Source: a bacterium (lineage in GTDB: Bacteria; Planctomycetota; Planctomycetia; Pirellulales; Pirellulaceae). Taken from it: a DNA stretch of 64,000 bases. Position numbers and translations under genes: made by a program. Under the pieces are notes generated by a model. That model had not been told where the DNA came from. It was given only the letters and a program-made list of their open reading frames with translations, and did not search any database. Location: positions 62,001 to 126,000 of the forward strand of contig WGNR01000003.1 of assembly GCA_016124445.1 (NCBI GenBank), in the 5' to 3' direction. Within the stretch, counting starts at the first letter, position 1. The number at the start of each line of letters is the position of its first letter. This document shows positions 1-8,591 of the stretch, piece by piece.

Positions 1-2
1 TT

Positions 3-1109
3 TTGTTGCTGGTAAGCCTTGCGCCTGCATCCCTGCGTTCGGCAGCCCCGGAAGTTAAGGGACACCCGCAACTCAACATGGTGCTGTTCGTCCCAGCTGA
101 CGTTGATCCGCCTGCAGGCGTTCAACGTCGATTTACCGAGATTGCCCAATACACCGAGAGCTTCCTGGTGGGAGAAATGGCCAAAGATGGCTATCCCCCG
201 GCCAACGAACAGTTTTTGCCACGCGATGAGAAGGGCAATTACCAGTTTCTGTTCATTCGGGGCGAACACCCGGTCGACAGCGGCAAGTATGACCAGCCTG
301 GTTTTCACCTCGAGGTGATCAACAAGGCGGTCCAGAAATATAAGTTGGGGCGAGATCGACATGTGTGGTGGATCTGGGTCTACTTGGGAGACCCACCAAA
401 GCGATTCTCTAACTATCGAGGCGCTGGCAATTCAATCGAGGGCGGGTGGTCGATGTGCAACTACACCAATTTGCCCGGCGAGATTAACCCCCAAATTGCG
501 CTCGCCGCCGGTTTCAATCAGGAATTCACTTTGAAAGCCTGCATCCACGAGATGGGACACGCATTCGGATTACCTCACTTGGGGCCGATGAAGCGAGATC
601 GCCGCGGAAACACCCTGATGGGGCCGCAGTCTAAGATCTATGCCAGTAAGGTTGACCCACGCGACAAGGCTGTCTACCTGTGCGATGTATCGGCCGCGAT
701 GCTGTGGAAACACCCGGTGTTCTCTGGTTCGATCGACAAACGAGGCCAGATGCCAAAGTTCCAGATGACTTCGTGCGAAGGAAAATTCCAACGCTCCGGC
801 CAATTTCTTGAAATCACGGGCCAAATCGAAACCGATATACCGGCTCACAGTGTCGTGGTGATCGACGAATCACCCCAGAACGATGGCGGCTACTTCCGAA
901 AGTCATTCGCCGGTCGCGTCGACCAGGATGGTAATTTCCGGGTCAAAGTCGAAGAACTTGACCACCAACAAGGCAATTTGCAAATTCTTTTCTGCTTCGA
1001 GAACGGAATCTGCACCGGCGATGGCAAGTCGCAAGGAGACAAGAGCGGACTGCTTAGAGGCTACCAGGTAACCAATCGCGGCGTCGAATTATCCGGATCA
1101 GCGAACTAA
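3..1109 (+). CDS. Metzincin-like secreted zinc protease, 5' partial
   Basis: The reading frame is open to the window edge and its first visible residues are hydrophobic like the core of a signal peptide, so the true start lies just upstream. Numbering from base 3, the protein has HExxHxxGxxH with H182, E183, H186, G189 and H192, followed by Asn-Thr-Leu-Met-Gly with M206. That pairing of an extended zinc motif with a downstream Met-turn is the hallmark of metzincin endopeptidases, so an exported zinc protease is likely. The last ~110 residues look like a separate beta-rich domain that I cannot name. It stands alone, with 200 bases before the next gene. The substrate cannot be inferred. Confidence 0.75.
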   Translation: MLLVSLAPASLRSAAPEVKGHPQLNMVLFVPADVDPPAGVQRRFTEIAQYTESFLVGEMAKDGYPPANEQFLPRDEKGNYQFLFIRGEHPVDSGKYDQPGFHLEVINKAVQKYKLGRDRHVWWIWVYLGDPPKRFSNYRGAGNSIEGGWSMCNYTNLPGEINPQIALAAGFNQEFTLKACIHEMGHAFGLPHLGPMKRDRRGNTLMGPQSKIYASKVDPRDKAVYLCDVSAAMLWKHPVFSGSIDKRGQMPKFQMTSCEGKFQRSGQFLEITGQIETDIPAHSVVVIDESPQNDGGYFRKSFAGRVDQDGNFRVKVEELDHQQGNLQILFCFENGICTGDGKSQGDKSGLLRGYQVTNRGVELSGSAN

Positions 1110-1311
1110 AGGGGCCCTGGCGACTCGGCAGATTCTCGGCTGGAGGAGTGAACTTGAGACCTTCCAGCCTGTCTAAAGTCACGAACGTCCGGGCAGGATG
1201 GGACGTATCACCTTGGCTTTCTGGATGGACGTTTTTAGAATAAGCGCACCTGGAGTGCCCGCTTTCGTCCGGCAGATTTCATCTTCAACTCTTTGCTGAA
1301 ACACGACTTTT

Positions 1312-2568
1312 ATGTCCGACTCCGATCCATCTACCCAGCCATCAAATGACCCTCCGTTTGAGGTGCAATTCGCGCAGCGTGTCTACCGTCTGCCCCCTTA
1401 CATGTTTGGGCGGATCAACGCACTGCTCTACGAAAAGCGGGTCGCCGGAAACGACGTCATCGACATGGGCATGGGCAATCCGTCCGATCCCCCGGCCGAA
1501 TACGTCATGGACAAAATGTGCGAAGCGGTGAAGGATGTCCGAAACCACGGTTACAGCAAATCGAATGGTATCCGTAACTTACGCCGCGAAGTCGCCGCCA
1601 AATACCTAAAGAAATATGGCGTGCGGCTTGATCCTGAATCGGAAGTAATGGTCTGCCTGGGATCGAAGGAAGGGTTCTCGCACATGTGCCTGGCGATGAT
1701 GGGCCCAGGCGACACCGCGATCGTTCCGGCTCCTTACTTTCCCGTGCATACCTACGCCGTCGCGCTTGCTTCGGGGAACGTCATTTCGCTTGATGTGGCC
1801 GACAGCGAAAAGTTTCTCTCGAACATCGCTTACACGTGCGAGCATCTCTATCCGAAGCCAAAACTGCTGATCATCTGCTACCCGCACAACCCTTCGACCG
1901 TGACCGTCGAACCGGAATTCTTCGTCGACGTGGTCAAAATCGCGAAAAAATATGGCCTGATGGTGATCAGCGACTTCGCCTACGCCGATGTCGCATTCGA
2001 TGGCTACAAGCCTCCCAGCTTCCTTTCGGCACCTGGGGCCAGCGACGTGGGTGTGGAATTCACCACCATGAGCAAAGGCTACAACATGGCTGGCTGGCGA
2101 GTCGGCTATTGTGCTGGCAACCGCGAAATGATCCGCGGGCTGGGCACGATCAAGGGTTACTACGACTACGGCATGTTCCAGGCAATTCAAATCGCGTCGA
2201 TCATTGCGCTCCGGGAAGGAGACGCCGCGGTCGAAGCGCAAAGCCTTATCTACCAGAGCCGCCGCGATGCGTTGGTCGATGGCCTGCATCGGCTGGGCTG
2301 GGATGTCACGCCACCGAGAGCTGGCATGTTCGTCTGGGCCAAGATTCCTGATGAATGGCTTAAGCGCATGAACACTATGGACTTTGCCATGATGCTGCTG
2401 GAAAAAGGGGACGTCGCGGTCAGCCCTGGCAGCGGCTTCGGTCCCAGTGGCGAAGGATATCTACGCTTGAGCCTGGTCGAGAACGAAAACCGCCTGCGTC
2501 AAGCGGTTCGCCAGATCAAAGGATGCCTAAAAGAAGCAGAATCAGGCTCGTTTGCCGCATCGACTTAG
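1312..2568 (+). CDS. alaC: PLP-dependent aminotransferase, AlaC type
   Basis: A 418-residue fold-type I aminotransferase. The Schiff-base lysine is K255 in Ser-Lys-Gly-Tyr, followed by AGWRVGY. Upstream blocks [30 protein letters not shown] and GSKEGFSH match the alanine transaminase AlaC (YfdZ) branch, which is related to LL-diaminopimelate aminotransferases. The expected reaction is amino-group transfer between alanine, or a related amino acid, and 2-oxoglutarate in the cytosol. ATG start without an obvious Shine-Dalgarno. It is monocistronic as far as can be seen, with 326 bases before carA. The aminotransferase assignment is firm; the exact amino-acid substrate is inferred from family resemblance. 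Confidence 0.8.
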   Translation: MSDSDPSTQPSNDPPFEVQFAQRVYRLPPYMFGRINALLYEKRVAGNDVIDMGMGNPSDPPAEYVMDKMCEAVKDVRNHGYSKSNGIRNLRREVAAKYLKKYGVRLDPESEVMVCLGSKEGFSHMCLAMMGPGDTAIVPAPYFPVHTYAVALASGNVISLDVADSEKFLSNIAYTCEHLYPKPKLLIICYPHNPSTVTVEPEFFVDVVKIAKKYGLMVISDFAYADVAFDGYKPPSFLSAPGASDVGVEFTTMSKGYNMAGWRVGYCAGNREMIRGLGTIKGYYDYGMFQAIQIASIIALREGDAAVEAQSLIYQSRRDALVDGLHRLGWDVTPPRAGMFVWAKIPDEWLKRMNTMDFAMMLLEKGDVAVSPGSGFGPSGEGYLRLSLVENENRLRQAVRQIKGCLKEAESGSFAAST

Positions 2569-2691
2569 GCTTGAGGGAAACACTGGTTTCGAGAGGTTTT
2601 CGGGACCAGCACCGGCGAGAGCCCCTTCCAGCATGCAAGCAGTCGCCTATAATAGCGGAAATTTGCCCACTCCAAGGGTCTGCACCTACGC

Positions 2692-2732
2692 AAAAAAAGG
2701 AAAGCACCTGCTCGCCGAAACAAGTGCTTTCC
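2692..2732 (-). terminator. Intrinsic terminator, minus strand
   Basis: Perfect 9-bp inverted repeat, 2699-2707 against 2724-2732, with a 16-base loop. Read on the minus strand it is followed by seven consecutive T (2698-2692). Both flanking genes are on the plus strand, so it would serve an unannotated minus-strand transcript. Confidence 0.6.
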
Positions 2733-2770
2733 CAAAGGCTGTCCAAACTTTCGCTTGGAGACCCACAGCC
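2692..2770 (-). ncRNA. Possible structured small RNA, 3' portion
   Basis: Read on the minus strand, 2770 down to 2737 folds as an outer 6-bp stem (GGCUGU with ACAGCC), a 6-base one-sided bulge, and an inner 6-bp stem (CCAAGC with GUUUGG, one G-U) closed by a GAAA tetraloop. Five bases later comes a perfect 9-bp hairpin followed by seven U. A GNRA-capped stem directly before an intrinsic terminator is typical of a bacterial small RNA 3' end or a riboregulator. On the plus strand the loop would be UUUC and no U-run follows either stem, so the minus orientation is favoured. The 5' end is unknown and I recognise no named RNA family. No minus-strand gene nearby would otherwise need this terminator. 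Confidence 0.35.
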
Positions 2771-2894
2771 GTACTCCTTGGTATCGGGCCCACCTTCGGG
2801 AAGACTTTAACCGCGTCGTGAAGCGATACGGTTTCCGTTTCTCTGAATCGTTTACGATGTCCGCCGCGATCCCTGATTAGTAACGCATTTGCAA

Positions 2895-4046
2895 ATGACG
2901 CAGTCTGCCAAACTTGCCCTGGAAGATGGAACCGTATTCACTGGAACCGCACTCGGAGCAATCGGTGAAGTCACCGGCGAGGCTTGTTTCAATACGTCGA
3001 TGACCGGCTATCAAGAGATCCTCACCGATCCCAGCTATTGCGGTCAAATCTTAACGATGACCTATCCGTTGATCGGCAACTATGGCGTCAACGCCGAGGA
3101 CATGGAAAGTGCCACCGTGCACATGGCAGGCTTCATCGTCCGCGAGGCGAGCCGTACCGTCAGCAACTTCCGCGCGGAAGGATCGCTCGACGAGTTTCTG
3201 GCGAAGAACAACGTCGTGGGCATGGCAGGCATCGATACCCGAGCCTTGGTGCGTCGCCTTCGTTCGCACGGTTCAATGCGGGCAGTGCTATCCAGCATCG
3301 ATCTCGACGATGCTTCCCTGGTCGAAAAAGCAAAGCAAAGCGCCGGCCTGGTAGGACGTGATCTGGTGCAGGAAGTCCTTCCGGAAGCCCAGTCCGAGTG
3401 GCAGCAGGATCTAAGCCCCTGGATCAAGATGGGGGATCGAAACCGCGCCCTGACCAGTCGCAAAGACCAAGACCTGCACGTGGTAGCACTCGACTACGGC
3501 ATGAAGTGGAATATCCCACGCCATCTCCGCGATTTGGGCTGCCAAGTCACCGTGCTGCCAGGCACCACTTCGGCTGGAGAAGTGTTGAGTCACAATCCCG
3601 ATGGGATCTTTCTTTCCAACGGCCCTGGCGACCCGGAACCACTCACCGGCCCGATCTCGACCATTCAAGGCCTGCTGGGCAAGAAGCCGATCTTCGGCAT
3701 CTGTCTGGGTCATCAACTGCTATCGCTGGCCTGCGGTGCGAAGACCTTCAAGCTGAAGTTTGGCCACCGTGGTGCCAACCAGCCGGTGCTGGACATCGAA
3801 ACCGAAAAGGTCGAGATCACTTCGCAGAACCATGGCTTCGCGGTGGAAGAAGACAGCTTGCCCGCTTGCCTGGAGATTACCCACCGCAATCTAAACGACA
3901 ACACGATCGCCGGTGTGAAGCATAAAGAGCTTTCGGCTTTTAGCGTTCAGTATCACCCGGAAGCCTCGGCTGGCCCGCATGATAGCGAGTACCTGTTCCT
4001 CCGCTTCCGCGAGGCAATGGACGAACAAAAGGGCGCAGCCGTCTAA
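2895..4046 (+). CDS. carA: Carbamoyl-phosphate synthase small subunit (glutaminase)
   Basis: Glutamine-hydrolysing subunit of carbamoyl-phosphate synthase; it passes ammonia to CarB for pyrimidine and arginine synthesis. From the ATG at 2895 it has 383 residues, the usual length. The N-terminal CPSase domain opens with LALEDGTVFTG and contains NTSMTGYQEILTDPSY. The C-terminal class I amidotransferase domain has the nucleophile C270 in GICLGHQ and the His-Glu pair H354/E356 in QYHPEAS. A TTG six bases upstream is in frame but less likely as the start. carB is not in the window, so the subunits are encoded apart. Confidence 0.96.
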   Translation: MTQSAKLALEDGTVFTGTALGAIGEVTGEACFNTSMTGYQEILTDPSYCGQILTMTYPLIGNYGVNAEDMESATVHMAGFIVREASRTVSNFRAEGSLDEFLAKNNVVGMAGIDTRALVRRLRSHGSMRAVLSSIDLDDASLVEKAKQSAGLVGRDLVQEVLPEAQSEWQQDLSPWIKMGDRNRALTSRKDQDLHVVALDYGMKWNIPRHLRDLGCQVTVLPGTTSAGEVLSHNPDGIFLSNGPGDPEPLTGPISTIQGLLGKKPIFGICLGHQLLSLACGAKTFKLKFGHRGANQPVLDIETEKVEITSQNHGFAVEEDSLPACLEITHRNLNDNTIAGVKHKELSAFSVQYHPEASAGPHDSEYLFLRFREAMDEQKGAAV

Positions 4047-4062
4047 CGGGATCGCCTCGATC

Positions 4063-4737
4063 TCATTCTTCCGTTTCGACCGCCGCCGGCGTGGCCTTTT
4101 TCCAATAGACCATCGCAAACCAATCGTACAACGCGTGGATGACGATCGGCACGATGATATCGCCGGTGCAATAGAACCAGACGCCCAGGTAAGCTCCCAT
4201 CAGGGCGCTGATCACGAGATATTCTTCGGTCATATAGTGCACCAGGCCGAACAGGATGCTGCTAATCATGATCGGCACGACAGGTCCAGCACCCGTTCCC
4301 ACAAGCTTTTGCAGGTAGGCCTGGACGACCCCGCGGAACAAGGCTTCTTCACCCAGCCCGGCGGCAATGCTGATCATTCCCAGTTCGATCACCGTCGCTT
4401 CGCGAAACAGCGGGACGACCTTCGTCTCCATGAAGTCTTGCAGATCGTCCAGTCCCAGAAAGGTGGCCCGCTGCATCCAGAAGAAGATGATCACCAGCGG
4501 AATCGTCCCCAAGACGCCCAGGCCGATCGCTCCAAGCACCGGCAGCACATGCCCTGTCGCATAGCTGGCACTGTGCCAGGCCGGAATCCCGACGACTGCC
4601 CCCAGAATGACTGCCACGACAGCCAGTCCCGACTCGAAAAGCACGGCGGTACGAATGAAACCTTCCGCCCGCTCTCGGGCGGTCATTTCGGGCCCATGGG
4701 GATCCTCGAAATCGAAATCATCTTCGTCGTCAAACAC
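4063..4737 (-). CDS. CPBP family intramembrane metalloprotease
   Basis: A 224-residue multi-span membrane protein with an acidic N-terminus. The three motifs of the CPBP (CAAX protease and bacteriocin-processing, Abi) family are present in order: EExxxR at E130/E131/R135, FxxxH at F163/H167, and HxxxD at H201/D205. These form the intramembrane metal site. Members cleave or process membrane substrates, but the target here is unknown. The start is GTG at 4737; no upstream ATG fits before a stop codon. The gene converges on carA with only 16 bases between stop codons. Confidence 0.85.
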   Translation of the reverse strand: MFDDEDDFDFEDPHGPEMTARERAEGFIRTAVLFESGLAVVAVILGAVVGIPAWHSASYATGHVLPVLGAIGLGVLGTIPLVIIFFWMQRATFLGLDDLQDFMETKVVPLFREATVIELGMISIAAGLGEEALFRGVVQAYLQKLVGTGAGPVVPIMISSILFGLVHYMTEEYLVISALMGAYLGVWFYCTGDIIVPIVIHALYDWFAMVYWKKATPAAVETEE

Positions 4738-5098
4738 AAGGAAACTCAGGCTCGGCTAAATAGAGCAATCGAAATCAGGCCAGGGAAATCGGTCGCTTCG
4801 GGTGATCTTCGGACCGGGTCGACCGGTCGCTCCATTGTCGTGTGCTGGCCGTCATGCGCCAAACGGCCAGCCAGGAAGAATCGAGAGGAATGTGAGATTC
4901 TCGGCCCGCAATTGCCGCAAAACTAGGGCTGGTTGACGCTTACTTGCGTTCTCAAGTAAACTTTCCTGCTTATATTCCCGCGAATTGCGGCCCTTCTGTA
5001 AATAGCTGGCAGGGAAACCTGCGAGTTGTCGCCGAAGGGTAACCCCGAATAAAACCGAACAACACTCCAGCGTTTGCGACAATCAAAGGTTTTCAGAC
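4738..5098. other. Divergent intergenic region upstream of ppdK
   Basis: This 361-base region lies between the divergent CPBP gene and ppdK. I see no protein gene or RNA family in it. It contains a TTGACG-like hexamer at 4933-4938, an AT-rich TATATT at 4971-4976 that is too far away to form a standard promoter with it, and a 7-bp dyad at 4940-4959 described separately. Confidence 0.5.
4940..4959. promoter_or_regulatory. 7-bp inverted repeat upstream of ppdK
   Basis: TTACTTG at 4940-4946 is the exact reverse complement of CAAGTAA at 4953-4959, with a 6-base spacer. It lies about 140 bases before the ppdK start, overlapping the region where a promoter is expected. It could be a regulator site or a small leader hairpin; the sequence alone does not decide. 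Confidence 0.3.
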
Positions 5099-7780
5099 AT
5101 GGCCAAAAAAGCGGCAGCTAAGAAATCCAAGCCCTCGAAGATGGTGTACTACTTCGGCAAGTCCAAGACCGAAGGCAAAGGTGTCGGCAAGGATTTGCTC
5201 GGCGGCAAAGGTTTGAATCTCGCTGAAATGACCTCGATCGGTCTGCCGGTTCCTCCTGGCATCACGATCACCACTCAGGTCTGCGCCGACTACTACAAGG
5301 CTGGCAAAAAGCTGCCTAAGGGCCTGATGGACGAAGTTCATGAAGGCATCGCCACCCTCGAGAAAGAACTGAAGAAGAAGTTCGGCGACAACAAGAACCC
5401 GCTGCTCGTTTCGGTTCGCTCTGGTGCTGCCGTCTCGATGCCGGGCATGATGAATACGATCCTGAACCTTGGTCTGACCGACGAATCGGTTGTCGGCCTG
5501 GCCAACGCCACTAACAACGAACGTTTTGCTTACGACGCCTATCGCCGCTTGATCGACATGTTCGGCGACGTGGTGATGGAAGTCGATCGCGATCACTTCG
5601 AGCACGCTTTTTCGGCCATCAAGAAGAAGTATGGCGCGACGCTCGACAACGAAGTCCCCGGTCAGGGCCTGATCGAACTGTGCCAAGAGTACAAGGCGAT
5701 CTATAAGAAGTTCACCGGCGAAGACTTCCCTCAAGACCCGATGAAGCAGTTGGAACTGGCGGTCGAAGCGGTCTTCAAATCGTGGAACACGACCCGTGCC
5801 GTTCGCTACCGCGAAGTGGAAGGCATTCGCGGCTTGCTCGGTACCGCCGTCAACGTCCAGTCGATGGCCTACGGCAACATGGGACAAGACAGCGGCACTG
5901 GCGTGGCGTTCACTCGTAACCCATCGACCGGCGAGAACAAGTTTTACGGCGAGTTCCTCATCGACGCCCAGGGCGAAGACGTTGTGGCTGGTATCCGCAC
6001 ACCGCAGCCGGTTGCTGAAATGAGCAAGTGGAACCGTGCCGTCTACAAGCAACTGCTCGGTATCAAAGACACCCTGGAAGCTCACTACAAAGACGTCCAG
6101 GACATCGAGTTCACCATCGAAAAGGGTGAACTGTTCATGCTGCAGACTCGGAACGGTAAGCGAACCGGTGCCGCCGCCGTGAAGATCGCCTGCGACATGG
6201 TCAAGGAAGGTCTGATCGACGAAGAGACCGCACTGCTGCGAATTCCAGCCAACGACCTGACCCAGCTTCTGCTGCCAAGCTTCACCGCCGATGCCAAGAA
6301 GCATGCGGCCCTGCTGACCCGTGGTTTGCCTGCTTCGCCAGGCGCTGCGGTCGGTTACCTGGCGTTCACCGCTGAAGAAGCGGTCGAGCGAACCCGCGCT
6401 GGCGAAAAGGTCATTCTGTGCCGAAAAGAAACGAGCCCGGAAGACGTCGACGGTATGCACTCGGCCGTCGGTATTCTGACTTCGACTGGTGGTATGACCA
6501 GCCATGCGGCCGTGGTCGCTCGTGGTTGGGGGCGCTGCTGTGTGGCCGGTGCCGGTGAAATCGAAATCGACGAGAAGGGCCGCAAGATCAAAGTTGCCGG
6601 CAAGACCTTCAAGCACTCCGACCTGATCTCGATCGACGGTTCAACCGGCGAAGTGATGGCTGGATCGGTCGAAACGAGCGAACCCAAGCTGTCTGGCGAC
6701 TTTGCCAAGGTCATGAAGTGGGCCGACGAACATCGTACCCTGGGCGTCCGCACGAACGCCGACACTCCGAACGACTCGCAGCGTGCTCGCGACTTCGGTG
6801 CGGAAGGTATCGGCCTGTGCCGTACCGAGCACATGTTCTTCGAGGAAGACCGCATCACGATCATGCGTGAAATGATCCTCGCCGACAACGAAACCGATCG
6901 CCGCGCGGCACTGGCCAAGCTGCTGCCGTTCCAGCGAGAAGACTTCGTCGGCATCTTCACCGCCATGAAGAACCTGCCGGTCACCGTTCGTCTGTTGGAT
7001 CCGCCGCTGCACGAATTCCTGCCGCACGATCCCAAGGCTCAGAAGGAAATGGCCGCCACGCTGGGTGTTACCCCGGCCAAGGTCAAGTCGCGCGTCGCTG
7101 CCCTGCACGAAGCCAACCCGATGTTGGGCCATCGTGGTTGCCGCTTGAGCGTGACCTATCCCGAAATTCTCGAGATGCAGGTCACCGCGATCGTCGAAGC
7201 CGCGATCGAGTGCAAGAAGAGCCGCGTCAACTGCATGCCGGAAATCATGATCCCGCTGGTCGGCACCTCAGCCGAACTCGCTTTGCTGCGTGAGAAGACG
7301 GAGCAGACGATCGAAAAGGTCAAGTCGGAATCAGGCTATAGCGGTGAGCTGAATATCCTGATCGGTACGATGATCGAAATTCCACGTGCCGCCCTGACCG
7401 CCAACGAAGTGGCCGAGTACGCCGACTTCTTCAGCTTCGGTACCAACGACCTGACGCAGATGACCTTCGGTTACAGCCGCGACGACGTCAACACGTTCCT
7501 GCCGGACTACACCCGGTTGGAAATCTTGCCGACCGACCCGTTCCAATCGCTCGATACCACGGGCGTTGGCCAGTTGGTCGAAATGGGCGTGAGCAAGGGC
7601 CGCTCTGGCAGCAAGGGCTTGAAGTGTGGTATCTGCGGCGAACATGGTGGTGACCCCGCCTCGATCGACTTCTGCCACAAGGTGGGACTCGACTACGTGA
7701 GCTGCTCGCCGTTCCGCGTGCCGATCGCCCGTCTGGCCGCTGCCCAAGCCGCAATCCGTAACGGCAAGAAGAAGAAGTAA
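5099..7780 (+). CDS. ppdK: Pyruvate, phosphate dikinase
   Basis: Interconverts pyruvate, ATP and phosphate with phosphoenolpyruvate, AMP and pyrophosphate; it lets the cell make PEP or run glycolysis with pyrophosphate. The 893 residues match the family's full length. The order is an ATP-grasp nucleotide domain at the N-terminus, the swivelling phosphohistidine domain with H469 in GGMTSHAAV, and the PEP/pyruvate barrel with SFGTNDLTQMTFG and the C-terminal Cys-Gly-Glu-His (C846). A short lysine-rich N-terminal tail precedes the dikinase core. ATG start; monocistronic, closed by a strong intrinsic terminator. Confidence 0.97.
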   Translation: MAKKAAAKKSKPSKMVYYFGKSKTEGKGVGKDLLGGKGLNLAEMTSIGLPVPPGITITTQVCADYYKAGKKLPKGLMDEVHEGIATLEKELKKKFGDNKNPLLVSVRSGAAVSMPGMMNTILNLGLTDESVVGLANATNNERFAYDAYRRLIDMFGDVVMEVDRDHFEHAFSAIKKKYGATLDNEVPGQGLIELCQEYKAIYKKFTGEDFPQDPMKQLELAVEAVFKSWNTTRAVRYREVEGIRGLLGTAVNVQSMAYGNMGQDSGTGVAFTRNPSTGENKFYGEFLIDAQGEDVVAGIRTPQPVAEMSKWNRAVYKQLLGIKDTLEAHYKDVQDIEFTIEKGELFMLQTRNGKRTGAAAVKIACDMVKEGLIDEETALLRIPANDLTQLLLPSFTADAKKHAALLTRGLPASPGAAVGYLAFTAEEAVERTRAGEKVILCRKETSPEDVDGMHSAVGILTSTGGMTSHAAVVARGWGRCCVAGAGEIEIDEKGRKIKVAGKTFKHSDLISIDGSTGEVMAGSVETSEPKLSGDFAKVMKWADEHRTLGVRTNADTPNDSQRARDFGAEGIGLCRTEHMFFEEDRITIMREMILADNETDRRAALAKLLPFQREDFVGIFTAMKNLPVTVRLLDPPLHEFLPHDPKAQKEMAATLGVTPAKVKSRVAALHEANPMLGHRGCRLSVTYPEILEMQVTAIVEAAIECKKSRVNCMPEIMIPLVGTSAELALLREKTEQTIEKVKSESGYSGELNILIGTMIEIPRAALTANEVAEYADFFSFGTNDLTQMTFGYSRDDVNTFLPDYTRLEILPTDPFQSLDTTGVGQLVEMGVSKGRSGSKGLKCGICGEHGGDPASIDFCHKVGLDYVSCSPFRVPIARLAAAQAAIRNGKKKK

Positions 7781-7805
7781 ACCTCGATCGAATCGAGAGA
7801 AAATT

Positions 7806-7839
7806 AAAGGCCGACCTGAATCTCAGGTCGGCCTTTTTT
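7806..7839 (+). terminator. Intrinsic terminator of ppdK
   Basis: An 11-bp perfect stem (7809-7819 with 7823-7833) and a 3-base loop, followed by TTTTTT. The A-run before the stem extends the pairing into the T-tract. It lies 25 bases after the ppdK stop. Confidence 0.92.
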
Positions 7840-7964
7840 GTTTGTGGGACATGATTGTCGGTTTTCGGGTATCCTTGGGGATAGTCAGCAAGAGTCAATT
7901 ACCACGGACGAATCAGAAACGAAGCGAGTTCCCAATAGCCTCTTACAAGGGACGAAGGCCTGTC

Positions 7965-8417
7965 ATGAAATACTCCGTTCTGCCCCTTCTCGTTACGATC
8001 GGTTTCTTTCTGCTCAGCATCGGCTGCGAACAACCGAAGAACAATGTGCCTCCCACTACCGGCGACTTTATTAAAACGATCGATGACACTGGCACCGCCC
8101 GCGTCCTGGGCGTCGACTTCCACGTTGCTTTAAAATCGTCTGGGGTGGAGACGGACGAGTTGATCAATCTTAAGCCCGACGAACCGAATCGATCTTTCCT
8201 ACGAAAGATGTTCAAAATGGGTGACGATATCAACATCACCTTGATCAAAGATGGAGAGAAACCGATCACGTTTGAGATGAACAAAATGAATTACGGCACC
8301 CTGAACGTCGGTGACAAAGTCGAAATCGACCTGGACCAAAAGGTGACCGTCAATGGCGAAGTGCGCCCATCGCTGGGCCCCGTGGAAGAACCCGAGCCCA
8401 TGCCGATGCCCAAGTAA
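7965..8417 (+). CDS. Small predicted lipoprotein
   Basis: A 150-residue protein starting at ATG 7965, with a purine-rich ribosome-binding stretch (AAGGGACGAAGG) upstream. The N-terminus is a lipoprotein signal: Met-Lys, a hydrophobic core, then LSIGC, so Cys is lipidated and the mature protein is tethered to a membrane. The rest is soluble and mostly beta-like, ending in an acidic Pro-rich tail (EEPEPMPMPK). I recognise no domain. It sits alone between ppdK and a convergent esterase, with a palindromic repeat element after its stop. Confidence 0.75.
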   Translation: MKYSVLPLLVTIGFFLLSIGCEQPKNNVPPTTGDFIKTIDDTGTARVLGVDFHVALKSSGVETDELINLKPDEPNRSFLRKMFKMGDDINITLIKDGEKPITFEMNKMNYGTLNVGDKVEIDLDQKVTVNGEVRPSLGPVEEPEPMPMPK

Positions 8418-8441
8418 CCTTGAATTGGTAGGCGCAAAAAC

Positions 8442-8567
8442 AAGCCCTGAAAGGACGACCGAGAACCAAGTGGTTCGTTTCGGCCGCCCTTTCAAGGCTT
8501 GGACTTTGTTGTTGCCTGGGTACCGGGGGTTTCCCCCCTGGCTATTTTCGGCTGCCCCATCGGGGCT
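8442..8567. repeat. Dispersed palindromic repeat element, copy A (modules Y+X)
   Basis: Two modules lie between convergent genes. Module Y (8442-8500) is an imperfect palindrome running from AAGCCCTGAAAGG to CCCTTTCAAGGCTT. Module X (8515-8567) has a hairpin of G/C runs, the core GGCTATTTTCGG, and a second hairpin CCCCATCGGGG. Both modules recur in copy B at 27209-27402. They resemble REP-type intergenic palindromes; no transposase is near. Confidence 0.8.
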
Positions 8568-8591
8568 CAAAACTGAATGATTAGCTAACGC

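Larger units (their letters stand above)
2569..2894. other. Intergenic region between alaC and carA
   Basis: This 326-base stretch has no convincing protein gene. Its middle holds two adjacent dyads (2699-2732 and 2737-2770), described separately as a possible minus-strand RNA and terminator. The part nearest carA should hold the carA promoter, but no clear -35/-10 pair is visible. Confidence 0.6.

Noticed and set aside
3979..4926. Open frame of about 300 codons opposite the CPBP protease
   Set aside because: Its translation is Gln/His/Arg-rich without any fold, as expected for an antisense shadow of a GC-rich gene.
5093..6616. Long open frame of about 500 codons antisense to ppdK
   Set aside because: It mirrors the codon pattern of ppdK, has no recognisable domain and no start signal; ppdK is certain on the other strand.
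8353..8580. Small frame reading through the repeat element near 8.5 kb
   Set aside because: Its peptide comes from the palindromic repeat itself and appears again in copy B in another frame; it is not a gene.
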